Counted from the stretch's first letter, positions 26,374 through 35,206 are shown. The stretch is DNA of 64,000 nt from Paenibacillus glycinis (GCF_009909185.1 NZ_JAAAMV010000033.1:1-64000), one strand, 5' to 3'. Notes: generated by a model from the letters alone, not told the origin. Program-made: numbers and translations.

Positions 26374-26400
26374 CCCCGAATCATCCAGGATGATTCGGGG
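26374..26400 (-). terminator. Terminator of the DHA2 exporter gene
   Basis: An 11-bp perfect stem (CCCCGAATCAT with its complement) and a CCAGG loop, followed on the minus strand by TCTTTCGTTATTTTT. Confidence 0.75.
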
Positions 26401-26559
26401 CCTTTCGCTTGCCAGAAAGTCTCGACTGCCTCAGCAAGCCGATTCAGGTCGTCCGGCTTCGCGTCGTTGTTATGACGTTGATAATTGGCGGCGCGCAAGG
26501 AAATTCTAATCCCTATTCACGGTCTCGAGCGCATTCGCATTACAACGAATGTGTTGCGG

Positions 26560-27993
26560 TTACGCCGCGTCGCGATCGGGCTCCAGTCCCGGTCGGCGAA
26601 CCTTCTGGCGCGCCGGACGAAACCAGACGAGCACGACGACGAGCGCCGCCGTCAAGAAGATCGCCGAGCCCGTCAACGAAACGGAAGCCGAGTGGGCGAA
26701 ATCCGCTTTGGACGTGCCGCCCGACCGGTTCGCCGCGTCGAAGACGGTGATCAGAATCGCCAATCCCAGCGAGCCGCCGGTCTGATGGGCCACGTTGACC
26801 AGTCCCGACGCGGCGCCAGCGTCGCGCGGTTCCACGCCGGCGAGACCGAACGTCGTGAACGGCGAGAACACCATGCCGGCGCCGATGCCCATAACGATGA
26901 GCGGGAAGAACATTTGCGGGTAATAATGCGCGTCGACCGAGATGCGGCTCAGCAGGGCCGTGCCGATAATCGCGATCGCGATACCGGCGAGCAGCACCTT
27001 CAGTTGGCCGAACCTCGCGAACAGCCAGGGCATCGCGTACATCATGCCGAACATGACGGTCGTGAAGGGCAGGAACGCGATTCCCGCCTCGAGCGAGCTG
27101 AAGCCGAGCACGTTTTGCAGAAATTGCGGCACGAAGAAAAAGATCGCGAAGTTCCCGCCGACGAACAGAAATCTGCCGAGATACGCGCCGGAGCGCTGCC
27201 GGTTGCCGAATAGCCGCAGCGGCGTAATCGGCTGTTTCGCGCGGGCTTCGATCAAGACGAACGCGACGAGCATGGCTGCGCCAAGCGCAAGCGAGATCAA
27301 GGTTACGGGCGCATCCCATCCGCTGGACGCGGCCTGAACGAAACCGAACACCAGGGACGTCATGCCGATCACGGAGGTCAGCGCGCCCATGACGTCGAAC
27401 TGCCCTTGGTTCTTGTTCGTCTCCGGCAGGTAACGCGGCACCATCAGAAGCAGGGCGATCCCGATCGGCACGTTGATGAACATGCCGACGCGCCAAGAGA
27501 TAAAGTCGGTCAGCAGGCCGCCGAGAATAAGGCCCACGCTGCCGCCGGCTCCGGCGACGGCGCTGTACAACGCGATCGCCTTCGAGCGCTCCTTGGCTTC
27601 CACGAAGCTAACCGACAGCAGCGCCAGCGTGGAAGGCGTGGCGATCGCGGCCGCCAGGCCTTGCAATGCGCGCGACAACAGCAGGAATTCCGATGATTGC
27701 GCCACGCCGACCATAATGGATGCCAGCGTGAATATCGCGATGCCTACGCTGAACATGCGCCTTCTGCCCAGAATATCGCCGGCGCGGGCGCCGAGCAGCA
27801 GCAGGCCGCCGAAAGCGAGGGTATAGGCGTTCTGCACCCAAGTCAGCTGCGTCGTGGTCATATGCAGCGTGCGGCCGATCTCGGGCAGCGCCGTGACCAT
27901 GACGGACGCGTCCAGGATGACCATGAGCTGACAAGCGATAATGATCGTTAAAATGATTGTTTTTGACGGATTAATGATAATCATCCCTTCCAT
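26560..27993 (-). CDS. DHA2-family multidrug MFS exporter (EmrB/QacA type)
   Basis: A 477-residue transporter with 14 predicted helices. The N-terminus contains CQLMVILDASVMVTALPEIG and WVQNAYTLAFGGLLLLGARA, and motif A reads GARAGDILGRRRMF, all typical of the DHA2 branch. These export cationic drugs, dyes or antibiotics with protons. The first ATG (27993) lacks a good ribosome binding site; GGAAGGG sits right before the ATG at 27984, so the true start is uncertain by a few codons. A strong promoter lies 140 bases upstream. No adjacent regulator gene is seen. Confidence 0.85.
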   Translation of the reverse strand: MEGMIIINPSKTIILTIIIACQLMVILDASVMVTALPEIGRTLHMTTTQLTWVQNAYTLAFGGLLLLGARAGDILGRRRMFSVGIAIFTLASIMVGVAQSSEFLLLSRALQGLAAAIATPSTLALLSVSFVEAKERSKAIALYSAVAGAGGSVGLILGGLLTDFISWRVGMFINVPIGIALLLMVPRYLPETNKNQGQFDVMGALTSVIGMTSLVFGFVQAASSGWDAPVTLISLALGAAMLVAFVLIEARAKQPITPLRLFGNRQRSGAYLGRFLFVGGNFAIFFFVPQFLQNVLGFSSLEAGIAFLPFTTVMFGMMYAMPWLFARFGQLKVLLAGIAIAIIGTALLSRISVDAHYYPQMFFPLIVMGIGAGMVFSPFTTFGLAGVEPRDAGAASGLVNVAHQTGGSLGLAILITVFDAANRSGGTSKADFAHSASVSLTGSAIFLTAALVVVLVWFRPARQKVRRPGLEPDRDAA

Positions 27994-28133
27994 GATTGTC
28001 GTATTGGCTTATATGAAATCCCGGCATCCCGTCTCTCCATGAATGACCGGACATGAATAGTACGGCTCGATATCCACCGCCAAATACGGGCTAACGCATC
28101 CGCGTTCACTCCTCTTCTCAAGTCGATGAACGA

Positions 28134-28181
28134 ATCATAGCACAGGAATTATCCGATGTAAACAAAAAATATGTTTTTTGT
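28134..28181 (-). promoter_or_regulatory. Promoter and A/T palindrome upstream of the DHA2 exporter
   Basis: On the minus strand TTTACA (28157-28162), a 17-base spacer and TATGAT (28134-28139). Immediately upstream an inverted repeat ACAAAAAA-TATG-TTTTTTGT (28162-28181) abuts the -35 box and could be an operator or an UP-like element. The leader is about 135 bases; I found no clear structure in it. The rest of 27994-28280 holds no gene. Confidence 0.65.
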
Positions 28182-28280
28182 CTATTTAGCACTTATTGTC
28201 GACAACGTAAGCCCATTGCATCGCGTCTGAACGCACGTCTTCCTCGCAGACAAGCAACGCTGCTCCTATAGGCGGACAAC

Positions 28281-28304
28281 AAAAAACCGCGCCATATGCG
28301 CGGT
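28281..28304 (-). terminator. Second terminator of the branched-chain aminotransferase gene
   Basis: ACCGCGC (28286-28292) pairs with GCGCGGT (28298-28304), loop CATAT, followed by T6 on the minus strand. Confidence 0.85.
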
Positions 28305-28314
28305 GGAGACCGTC

Positions 28315-28356
28315 AAAAAAAAGCGATCGCACTCCGGAATACCAAAGCGCGATCGC
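28315..28356 (-). terminator. First terminator of the branched-chain aminotransferase gene
   Basis: GCGATCGC occurs at 28323-28330 and 28349-28356 and can form a stem with an 18-base loop; eight T follow on the minus strand. It stands in tandem with the terminator at 28281-28304. Confidence 0.65.
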
Positions 28357-28427
28357 CGTTTATAATGCTTTATCGAGGGTCTTCCCACCGGGCGATGGCC
28401 GCGTCTCCGCCATCCCGAGTCGAAGAA

Positions 28428-29504
28428 CTACTTAACCTCGACCATCCAATTAAATTCGTCTTCCAGCTTGCCGTATTGAATGCCCGTCAAGTTGTTGTAC
28501 AGCTTCTCGGACAACCCGCCCGTCGCGCCGCCGTTGATGACGAGCTTCACGCCGAGCCAATTCAACTCGCCGACCGGCGAGATGACGGCCGCCGTCCCGG
28601 TGCCGAACGCTTCCTCCAGCTTGCCGTTCTTGCCGGCTTCGTAGATTTCCTCGATCGAGAGCTGACGTTCCACGACGGGAACTTGCCAGTGCCGCAGGAG
28701 TTGGATGACCGAATTGCGCGTGATGCCGTCGAGGATGCTGCCGTTCAGCGAAGGCGTATAGACGGTGCCGTCGATTTTGAAGAACACGTTCATGCTGCCG
28801 ACTTCTTCGATGTATTTGTGCTCAGCTCCGTCCAGCCACAGCACCTGCGTGTAGCCCTGCTCCTTCGCCGCATCCTGCGCCTTGAGGCCCGCCGCGTAGT
28901 TGCCCGCCGTTTTCGCTTCCCCTACCCCGCCGATCATGGCGCGGACATAATGGGATTCGACGAAGATTTTGACCGGATTGATGCCTTCCGGATAGTAGGC
29001 GCCGACCGGCGACATGATGATCATGAACGTATAAGCCTGCGAAGGCTGCACGCCGAGCAGCGCTTCCGTGGCGATGATGAACGGCCGGATATAGAGCGAG
29101 TTGCCCTCGCCGTCCGGAATCCAGTCCTGGTCGATATGCGTCAAGCCTTTGATCGCGTCCAGCACCAAGTCCGTCGGGATTTCCGGCATGCTCATGCGGT
29201 CGTTGGAGAGATTCATCCGTCTCATGTTCGCGTCCGGCCGGAAGACCTGCACGCGGCCGTCGGCGGTTTTGTACGCTTTCAATCCTTCGAAGACGGTTTG
29301 GCCGTAGTGGAACACTTTCGCGGCCGGGTCCAGCGTGATCGGCTGGTACGGCACGATGCGCGACTGGTGCCAGCCTTCGTCCGCCGTATAATTCATGATG
29401 AACATGTGGTCCGTGAAATAAATCCCGAAGCCGAGCTTATCCTGCGGCGGCTTGGCTTTGGGCGTGGTCGTGCGTTCGATGTGAATCGATGTCGATGCGA
29501 TCAT
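28428..29504 (-). CDS. ilvE: Branched-chain amino acid aminotransferase
   Basis: A 358-residue PLP-dependent fold-IV aminotransferase of the larger (type II) bacterial class. The PLP Lys is in NYAAGLKAQ, and the conserved ALLGVQPSQAYTFMIIMSPV, EVGSMNVFF and LPL-like TRNSVIQLL segments are present. It interconverts Leu, Ile and Val with their 2-oxo acids in the cytoplasm. ATG 29504 has GGGAAGGG at about 9 bases; the frame continues 14 codons without a site. It is divergent from a LysR gene whose start region carries a T-N11-A inverted repeat, so regulation by that protein is likely. It ends in two tandem terminators. Confidence 0.92.
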   Translation of the reverse strand: MIASTSIHIERTTTPKAKPPQDKLGFGIYFTDHMFIMNYTADEGWHQSRIVPYQPITLDPAAKVFHYGQTVFEGLKAYKTADGRVQVFRPDANMRRMNLSNDRMSMPEIPTDLVLDAIKGLTHIDQDWIPDGEGNSLYIRPFIIATEALLGVQPSQAYTFMIIMSPVGAYYPEGINPVKIFVESHYVRAMIGGVGEAKTAGNYAAGLKAQDAAKEQGYTQVLWLDGAEHKYIEEVGSMNVFFKIDGTVYTPSLNGSILDGITRNSVIQLLRHWQVPVVERQLSIEEIYEAGKNGKLEEAFGTGTAAVISPVGELNWLGVKLVINGGATGGLSEKLYNNLTGIQYGKLEDEFNWMVEVK

Positions 29505-29595
29505 GCTGAGATCCCTTCCCTCGTGCGTATTGTGAACTAATTGCATTTTACTATGCCTGTAGCTATATTAATAATATCTATTTTATCCATTTTGC

Positions 29596-29610
29596 ATACC
29601 TTGAAGGTAT
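29596..29610. promoter_or_regulatory. LysR-type T-N11-A inverted repeat
   Basis: ATACCTT-G-AAGGTAT, a perfect 15-base interrupted palindrome with T at 29597 and A at 29609. It lies between the divergent ilvE-like and lysR genes, immediately before the lysR start. Confidence 0.6.
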
Positions 29611-29628
29611 ATGAAGAGGCGAAGCCGA

Positions 29629-30558
29629 TTGGACTTGAAACAATTGAAATATTTCCTCGCCATCGCCGAGGAGCGGCAGATCACGCGCGCCGCCAAATTG
29701 CTGCACATGGAACAGCCTCCGCTGAGCCGGCAGCTGATGCTTATGGAAGAGGAGCTCGGCGCGAAGCTGTTCGTGCGCGGCCGGAAGCAGCTGACGCTCA
29801 CCGCCGCCGGCGAGCTGCTGCGGTCCAAGGCCGAGTCGCTGCTCGCGCAGCTCGACGAGACCATGCTGGAAGTCAGGGAGCTGGAAGAGGGCGTCCGCGG
29901 GACGCTCTCGATCGGCGCCGTCGTCTCCTGCGTGTCGATCCTGCCGGATCCGATCCGGCAGCTGCGTGCCGCCTATCCTCAAATTACGTTCAAAATCACG
30001 GAAGGTGACCATTTCTTGCTTGGCGAAATGCTGGAAAAACGCGCGATCGAGCTCGTCGTGTCCCGCCTGCCGTTCGAAACCGGCATTTTGCCCGCGAAGC
30101 TGTCGACCCTGCCGCTTCCCTCCGATCCGTACGTGACGGTGTTCCCCAGCTCTTGGGTGCCGCAGCCGCGCGATGACGGGGAGCAGAGCATCGGCATGCG
30201 CGAGCTCGCGGATTATCCGCTGCTGACGCTCAAGACGGACAAGACGATCCGCATGCACGAGCAGGTCGTGAACGAATTCAGGCGCCACGGCTTGGAGCCG
30301 AACATCATCTGCGAATGCTCCAGCGTCACCGTCATCATGTCCTTGATCGCGTCCGGCATCGGGGCGACCGTTTTCCCGAAGTCGATCCTCGCTTCCTTCC
30401 CTTACGGCGACGTGACCATGCTGCCGATCCGGGATGCCAATTTTCAGTCGGATATCGGCATCCTGTGGCTGAAGGACCATCTGCTATCGAAGCGGGCGCA
30501 GCATTTTATCGATTATTTCCAAGCGCCGGAGGCTCACAACGTTCGCACGAACGAGTAG
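29629..30558 (+). CDS. LysR-family transcriptional regulator
   Basis: A 309-residue LysR-type regulator. The winged HTH occupies residues 1-60 (DLKQLKYFLAIAEERQITRA, then MEQPPLSRQLMLMEEELG); the periplasmic-binding-like effector domain follows from about residue 90. I prefer the TTG at 29629, which gives the typical MDLKQLKYF start and has GAGGCGAAG upstream; ATG 29611 is possible but its GAAGG is only 3 bases away. It is divergent from ilvE. Its last 25 bases overlap the end of the converging aminotransferase gene. The effector is unknown. Confidence 0.88.
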   Translation: MDLKQLKYFLAIAEERQITRAAKLLHMEQPPLSRQLMLMEEELGAKLFVRGRKQLTLTAAGELLRSKAESLLAQLDETMLEVRELEEGVRGTLSIGAVVSCVSILPDPIRQLRAAYPQITFKITEGDHFLLGEMLEKRAIELVVSRLPFETGILPAKLSTLPLPSDPYVTVFPSSWVPQPRDDGEQSIGMRELADYPLLTLKTDKTIRMHEQVVNEFRRHGLEPNIICECSSVTVIMSLIASGIGATVFPKSILASFPYGDVTMLPIRDANFQSDIGILWLKDHLLSKRAQHFIDYFQAPEAHNVRTNE

Positions 30559-31706
30559 ATCCGCTCGAGCGCCGCTTCCAGCTGGGACTGAGCGGCGGCG
30601 TAGCAGCAGCGGATGAAGCCTTCTCCGCCGAGGCCGAAGACATGCCCGGGCACCGTGACGACGCCCGCTTCGTCCAGCAACCTCGTCACGAATTCATCCG
30701 AGCCGAGACCCGTATCCGCGATCGAGGGAAAGGCGTAGAACGAACCGAGCGGCTCATGGCACGGCAGGCCGATCTCCCGCAGGCCGGACACGAAGAATCG
30801 ACGTCGCCGGTCGTACGATTCCACCATGCGGTCCTTCTCGTCCAAGCCGTTCACGAGCGACTCCAACCCGGCGATTTGACCGATGATCGGCGCGCACGTT
30901 GCGGTATATTGGTGTATCTTAAGCATCACCGCGATCAGCTCGCCCGGACCGCACGCGTAACCGACCCGCCAGCCCGTCATGGCAAATGCTTTCGAAAAAC
31001 CGCTGATGAGCAGCGTGCGTTCCCGCATGCCGGGAAGCTCGGCGATGCTCTCATGCTTGCTTCCGAAGGTCAGCTCCGCGTAAATCTCGTCCGAGATGAC
31101 GACCAGATTGTGCGCGATGGCCAGCTCCGCGATCGGGATCCAGTCTTCCCGCGTCATGATGCCGCCGGTCGGATTGTTGGGATAGCTCACGACCAGGAGC
31201 TTCGAACGCGGCGTCAGCTTGGCCCGCAGCGACTCGGCCGTCAGCTTGAACCGGTTATCGGCGGTCGTCTCGATCGGCACCGTCACCCCGCCGAGCAATG
31301 CCGCGATGGGAGAATACGCGATGAAGCACGGCTCCGGGAACAGAATTTCGTCGCCCGGCGAGATCAGCGCCCGCAGCGCGAGATCGATCGCTTCGCTGCT
31401 GCCGTTCGTGACCAACACTTCGTCCGCGGGATCATACTTCAGCCCGAAGGACGCGTCCAGGTATCCGGCGATGGCTTCGCGCAGTTCCGGCAGGCCGGCA
31501 TTCGGCGTGTACGTCGTCCGTCCTTGCTCGATCGCCGCGATGCATGCATCCCTCACGACTTTCGGCGTGACGAAATCCGGTTCCCCGACGCCGAGCGAGA
31601 TGACGTCCTTCCGGCCCGCCGCGTAATCAAAATACCTCCGTATGCCCGATGGCTGCATAGTGCGAGCCGCCGGCGACAAAAAATCCGTTAACGTTGTTCC
31701 GCTCAT
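30534..31706 (-). CDS. Class I/II aminotransferase under Ala T-box control
   Basis: A 390-residue PLP enzyme of the aspartate aminotransferase superfamily, PatA/AspC-like subgroup. Visible are ISLGVGEPDFVTP (residues about 36-48), the NPTGG loop, the DEIYAEL element and the PLP Lys in LLISGFSKAFAMTGWRVGY. AGGAGGAGAAACGG precedes the ATG. The leader holds a T-box riboswitch whose specifier reads GCC, an alanine codon, so the protein probably makes alanine (for example glutamate-pyruvate transamination) when charged tRNA-Ala is scarce. Family annotation alone could not give this substrate. The 3' end overlaps lysR on the other strand. Confidence 0.87.
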   Translation of the reverse strand: MSGTTLTDFLSPAARTMQPSGIRRYFDYAAGRKDVISLGVGEPDFVTPKVVRDACIAAIEQGRTTYTPNAGLPELREAIAGYLDASFGLKYDPADEVLVTNGSSEAIDLALRALISPGDEILFPEPCFIAYSPIAALLGGVTVPIETTADNRFKLTAESLRAKLTPRSKLLVVSYPNNPTGGIMTREDWIPIAELAIAHNLVVISDEIYAELTFGSKHESIAELPGMRERTLLISGFSKAFAMTGWRVGYACGPGELIAVMLKIHQYTATCAPIIGQIAGLESLVNGLDEKDRMVESYDRRRRFFVSGLREIGLPCHEPLGSFYAFPSIADTGLGSDEFVTRLLDEAGVVTVPGHVFGLGGEGFIRCCYAAAQSQLEAALERIYSFVRTL

Positions 31707-31747
31707 CCGTTTCTCCTCCTTATGCTTGGTTGTTGGCGATGAAAACG

Positions 31748-32023
31748 CAAAAAGACCCGTCCCCCGAAAGGGACGGGTCTATACCCGTGTTACCACCCTA
31801 GTTCCGCGATCCCTCAAGGAAAGCGGCACTCATTCACGTATCCAACAATACGCGTCCCGTTAACGCTGGACCTGCGGCATCGCTTACTATCGTTTCGGCT
31901 AGCTTCTCGGAGACGGCTTCGGCCAGCGCCTGATTGTTGGTTTGCACCTGTCCCAACTCTCTGTGAATCAGACGGCCTGACGTACTCTCTCTCGTCGATG
32001 AATTTAAGGTTCGTTTGAAGTTT
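31748..32023 (-). ncRNA. T-box riboswitch (specifier GCC, alanine)
   Basis: The minus-strand leader shows Stem I with AGAGAG and AGTA on the 5' side, CTGATT/AATCAG and TTGG/CCAA pairing around the GGTG distal loop, and GAA followed by GCC at 31915-31917 on the 3' side, the specifier position. The antiterminator core AGGGTGGTAACACGGG (31784-31799) has U at the variable position, matching the A discriminator of tRNA-Ala. The terminator is an 11-bp stem at 31753-31780 followed by T6. It reads out tRNA-Ala charging for the aminotransferase gene. The specifier was assigned by eye. Confidence 0.88.
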
Positions 32024-32029
32024 GTAGTC

Positions 32030-32059
32030 ATTATAGCCATAGGTTTCCTGGTCCGTCAA
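32030..32059 (-). promoter_or_regulatory. Sigma-A promoter of the T-box leader
   Basis: TTGACG (32054-32059), an 18-base spacer and TATAAT (32030-32035) on the minus strand. Transcription would start near 32023, just before T-box Stem I. Confidence 0.8.
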
Positions 32060-32468
32060 TAGACAATTCCGAAATCGGGCGAAAACCGGCTGCTCTCCGC
32101 TTGGCGCCAAGCTTGCAAACCCGGACCGATCATCTGCGAATGCAGGGCTGAACGTGCTTGCGGGACCGGATTCGCCGTGCCGCCGGGCAGCGTTGTAGTC
32201 CGGTCTCGATTGACGGTCTCGCCGGCTCGATCCATGGATTTATCGCCCTACCCGCCGCGACCGGCCCGAATCCGCAGGCCTGCATCGAGCGCCTCGTTTC
32301 CATGGACGGCCGTGTCCCATCCGCCGAAGCAAATTAGGATTGACGGTCCACCCGGCGTCCATTATTGTTGGACATAGAACGGACTTCAGGGACAATTCAA
32401 CGCCTATCCATGCTTGAACGCGAATCGCGCGAAACCGCGGCGGGCCGCGAAAGAAGGAGTGAAAGCGC
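32060..32468. other. Intergenic region with a candidate promoter
   Basis: About 400 bases without a credible gene. On the plus strand TTGACG (32340-32345), 17 bases and TATTGT (32363-32368) may drive the SDR gene. I see nothing else in this stretch. Confidence 0.4.
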
Positions 32469-33254
32469 ATGCAAAATCAACTTCAAGGCCGCGTCGCGCT
32501 CGTGACGGGATCGGCGAAAGGAATCGGCGCCGGCATCGCCCGCGAATTGGCGTCGCAGGGCGCCGCCGTATGCGTGAACTACGCCACCAGCGCGGAAGCC
32601 GCCGAGCGGCTTGTACGGGAACTGTCCGACCGCGGCTGCCGGGCCTTCGCCTGCCAAGCGGACATCGGCGTCCCGGCCCGGGCCGCCGCTCTCGTCGAGA
32701 CGGTCGCGAACCGATACGGCCGCCTCGATATCCTGGTCAACAATGCCGCGATCGACCCCGTCGTCCACTGGGAATCGGTTACGGAGGAGCTCTGGGACCG
32801 CATCATGAACGCCAATCTGAAGGGCGCGTTCTTCACGGCGCAGGCCGCCGCCAAGCAGATGCGCGCGCAAGGCTTCGGCCGCATCGTCAACATCAGCTCC
32901 GTGCACGGAAACGCCACGATGCACGGCTACGCCGCGTACGCCGCTTCCAAAGGCGGCATGAACGCGCTGACCCGTCAGCTGGCGCTCGATCTGGCGCCGC
33001 TCGGCATCACGGTCAACGCCGTCGCGCCCGGTCTCGTGGAAGTCGAGAAGCACGGCTACGACACGCCTGAAGCGCGCGGGCTGGATGCCGTCCAGATCCC
33101 GGTCGGCCGCGTCGGCGTTCCCGGCGACATCGGACCGCTCGTCGCTTTTCTCGCGTCGGAGAGCGCCGCTTACGTCAACGGGCAGGTCTTCACCGTCGAC
33201 GGCGGCTCCAGCGCGCGGTTCTTCCTGAAGCAGGATCCGGTCGACCCCGGCTGA
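32469..33254 (+). CDS. SDR-family oxidoreductase (FabG-like)
   Basis: A 261-residue classical short-chain dehydrogenase. The cofactor loop is TGSAKGIGAGIA (residues 14-25), the NNAAI motif is near residue 94, and the catalytic Ser-Tyr-Lys are in NISSVHGN and YAAYAASKGG. NADP(H) preference is suggested by the absence of an acidic residue after the second strand (NYATSAEAAE). AAGGAG lies 9 bases before the ATG. The gene is followed 94 bases later by a methyltransferase in the same direction. The substrate is not identifiable; sugar or 3-oxoacyl reduction is common for this group. Confidence 0.85.
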   Translation: MQNQLQGRVALVTGSAKGIGAGIARELASQGAAVCVNYATSAEAAERLVRELSDRGCRAFACQADIGVPARAAALVETVANRYGRLDILVNNAAIDPVVHWESVTEELWDRIMNANLKGAFFTAQAAAKQMRAQGFGRIVNISSVHGNATMHGYAAYAASKGGMNALTRQLALDLAPLGITVNAVAPGLVEVEKHGYDTPEARGLDAVQIPVGRVGVPGDIGPLVAFLASESAAYVNGQVFTVDGGSSARFFLKQDPVDPG

Positions 33255-33348
33255 ACGAAGCGGCGCCGGCGGACTTGCCGTTCAACTGCTTCGCCTCTCG
33301 ATACGGCCAATCGCTTCGAATTCCCCACCCCGAAAGGAGCCGAGAGAC

Positions 33349-34149
33349 ATGAACGATCCTTCTGCAATCGTGAGAGACAGCTGGAACCAATGGTCCGAAA
33401 CCTGGTATCGGCGTTACCGGACCGATGACGTCATCGCCCGGTTGATCCGCGAGCCGGAATCGGCCTTTCATCCCGCCGCGTTCGCGCTGATCCGGAGAGC
33501 GATGCCCGAGTTGCGCGGCAAACGGGTATGCGTGCCGTCCAGCGGCGACAATCATGCGGTCTTCGCCTTCCATCTGATGGGCGCCCGGGTCACCTCCTGC
33601 GACATCTCGGAGAATCAGTTGGCCAACAGCCTCAAAATCGCGCAGCAGTACGGCTGGGACATCGATTTCGTCTGCGAGGACACGATGAAGCTGGACAGCC
33701 TGCCGGCAGGCGAATTCGATTTCGTCTATACGTCGAACGGCGTCCATGTGTGGATACCCGATCTGCACGGCATGTACGGCAGCATTCATCGCGTGCTCCG
33801 GGACGGCGGCTCTTACGTCATGTTCGATATCCATCCGTTCATGCGCCCGTTCGGCGACAATGCCGACGGGAAGCTGAACGTCGCGAATCCTTACGATGCG
33901 ACGGGACCCTACGGCGAGATCCCCACGTACCGGTGGCGCATGCAAGACATCGCGAACGCCATGGCGGCCTCGTCCCTGCGCATCGCCGGCATCGAAGAAA
34001 CGTATGCGGAGGACGGCTCCTTCTGGGTCGATGAATCGGTCGAGGACGGCGAACCGCTTACGCCGCAGGAGCTCGAAGACCTATGCGATTGGCGGAAAAA
34101 TCCGAAAGCCGCGCTGCCGCAATGGCTGTTGATCCATGCCGTCAAATAA
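33349..34149 (+). CDS. Class I SAM-dependent methyltransferase
   Basis: A 266-residue cytoplasmic methyltransferase. Motif I is degenerate: where most have a Gly-rich loop, this shows VCVPSSGDNHAVFAFHLMGA, followed by the acidic Asp in TSCDISENQL that binds the ribose. Motif post-I (FVCEDTMKL) and motif IV (FDFVYTSNGVHVW) follow. The beginning (VRDSWNQWSETWYRRYRTDD) resembles small-molecule methyltransferases of Firmicutes. GAAAGGAG lies 10 bases upstream of the ATG. The substrate is unknown. Confidence 0.82.
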   Translation: MNDPSAIVRDSWNQWSETWYRRYRTDDVIARLIREPESAFHPAAFALIRRAMPELRGKRVCVPSSGDNHAVFAFHLMGARVTSCDISENQLANSLKIAQQYGWDIDFVCEDTMKLDSLPAGEFDFVYTSNGVHVWIPDLHGMYGSIHRVLRDGGSYVMFDIHPFMRPFGDNADGKLNVANPYDATGPYGEIPTYRWRMQDIANAMAASSLRIAGIEETYAEDGSFWVDESVEDGEPLTPQELEDLCDWRKNPKAALPQWLLIHAVK

Positions 34150-34233
34150 CGACGGGCGCACTCCTATCTCGACAGTGATCCTTATCAGGTTTTGAATTTA
34201 CCACCGAATCAGGCTCGTCAAAGCCGCAAGGTG

Positions 34234-34265
34234 AAAAAAGCCTAGCCCCAAGGGCTACGCTTTTT
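34234..34265. terminator. Bidirectional terminator
   Basis: AAAAAAGC...AGCCC-CAA-GGGCT...GCTTTTTC, an imperfect stem with A- and T-rich ends between two converging genes. Confidence 0.8.
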
Positions 34266-34280
34266 CGTGCGTTCCGTCGC

Positions 34281-35045
34281 TCACAATCGGGAACCGCCGC
34301 TTGCATCGATCAATTGGCCGGTAATCCACCGGCTCGCCTCCGAGGCCAGGAAAAGCGCGATGTCGGCCACGTCCTCCGGCTCTCCCCACCGGCCGAAGGC
34401 CGAGAGGCCGGACGCGAACCGGCGTCCTTCCGGATCGGACAGCGTGTCCGCGTTCATGTCGGTATTGATCAGACCGGGCAATATCGCGTTGACCGTGATG
34501 CCGCGGGCGCCGAGTTCCTGCGCCAGGACGAAGGTCAGCGTATTGATCGCGCCTTTCGAGATGCTGTAGCCGAACAGATTCGGGAAGGCGATGCGCGTCG
34601 CGGCAGACGAAATGTTGATGATGCGGCCGCCGTCCCGCAGCCGCGGCAGCGCTTGCTGGATGACGAACACCGGCGCCTTGACGTAGATGCCCATTACGTC
34701 GTCGAACGATTCCTCCGTCGTCTCGCGGATCGTGGCGTACTGGCCGATGCCGGCGTTGTTCACGAGAATATCCAGCTGCTTCGCGCCGGTCAACCGCTGC
34801 AGCGCGTCGTCCAACGCGGCATACAGCTCGGTTATGCCGCCCGATGCGGCGAGATCGGCGCCGATCGCGAAGGCTTCACCGCCGCCGCTTTCGATCGCGC
34901 GGACGACCTCCTCCGCCTCCTGCCGGCGCGTTCCGTAATGCACGGCGACCATGGCGCCTTCCCGCGCAAGCGCCAATGCGATGCCGCGGCCGATACCTCG
35001 GCTCGCTCCCGTCACCAATGCGATTTTCTTCTTCAGCTTGCCCAT
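34281..35045 (-). CDS. SDR-family oxidoreductase (FabG-like)
   Basis: A 254-residue short-chain dehydrogenase. It shows TGASRGIGRGIA (residues 12-23), NNAG in DILVNNAGIGQ, the catalytic Ser in INISSAATR, and Tyr-x3-Lys in YSISKGA. The Arg after TGAS and the H/R after strand 2 (HYGTRRQEAEE) favour NADPH. ATG 35045 is preceded by GGGAGATG at 6 bases. The open frame continues far upstream through the antisense of the quinol oxidase genes, which is not coding. Monocistronic. The substrate is unknown. Confidence 0.87.
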   Translation of the reverse strand: MGKLKKKIALVTGASRGIGRGIALALAREGAMVAVHYGTRRQEAEEVVRAIESGGGEAFAIGADLAASGGITELYAALDDALQRLTGAKQLDILVNNAGIGQYATIRETTEESFDDVMGIYVKAPVFVIQQALPRLRDGGRIINISSAATRIAFPNLFGYSISKGAINTLTFVLAQELGARGITVNAILPGLINTDMNADTLSDPEGRRFASGLSAFGRWGEPEDVADIALFLASEASRWITGQLIDASGGSRL

Positions 35046-35162
35046 GCGATCATCTCCCAATGTCGATTTCACACTAGTTATATCACAGGGCGATTTTGCA
35101 AATGTTGCGCTCTCATTCGGCCTGACGATGCGGCACGCCGTGCAAACGACGAGCTCCGCGAC

Positions 35163-35206
35163 AAAAAACGCGCGGCTCCTCCCCTGTTCGGGAACGGAGC
35201 CGCGCG
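35163..35206 (-). terminator. Terminator of the quinol oxidase operon
   Basis: An 11-bp perfect stem (CGCGCGGCTCC at 35169-35179 with its complement at 35196-35206), followed by T6 on the minus strand. Confidence 0.9.

Noticed and set aside
26560-27993. Control of the DHA2 exporter by the Bce-like regulator
   Set aside because: The BceR-like repeat at 26308-26321 faces the solute-binding gene, with TGAAAG and the -10 box on that side; the exporter has its own promoter at 28134-28162.
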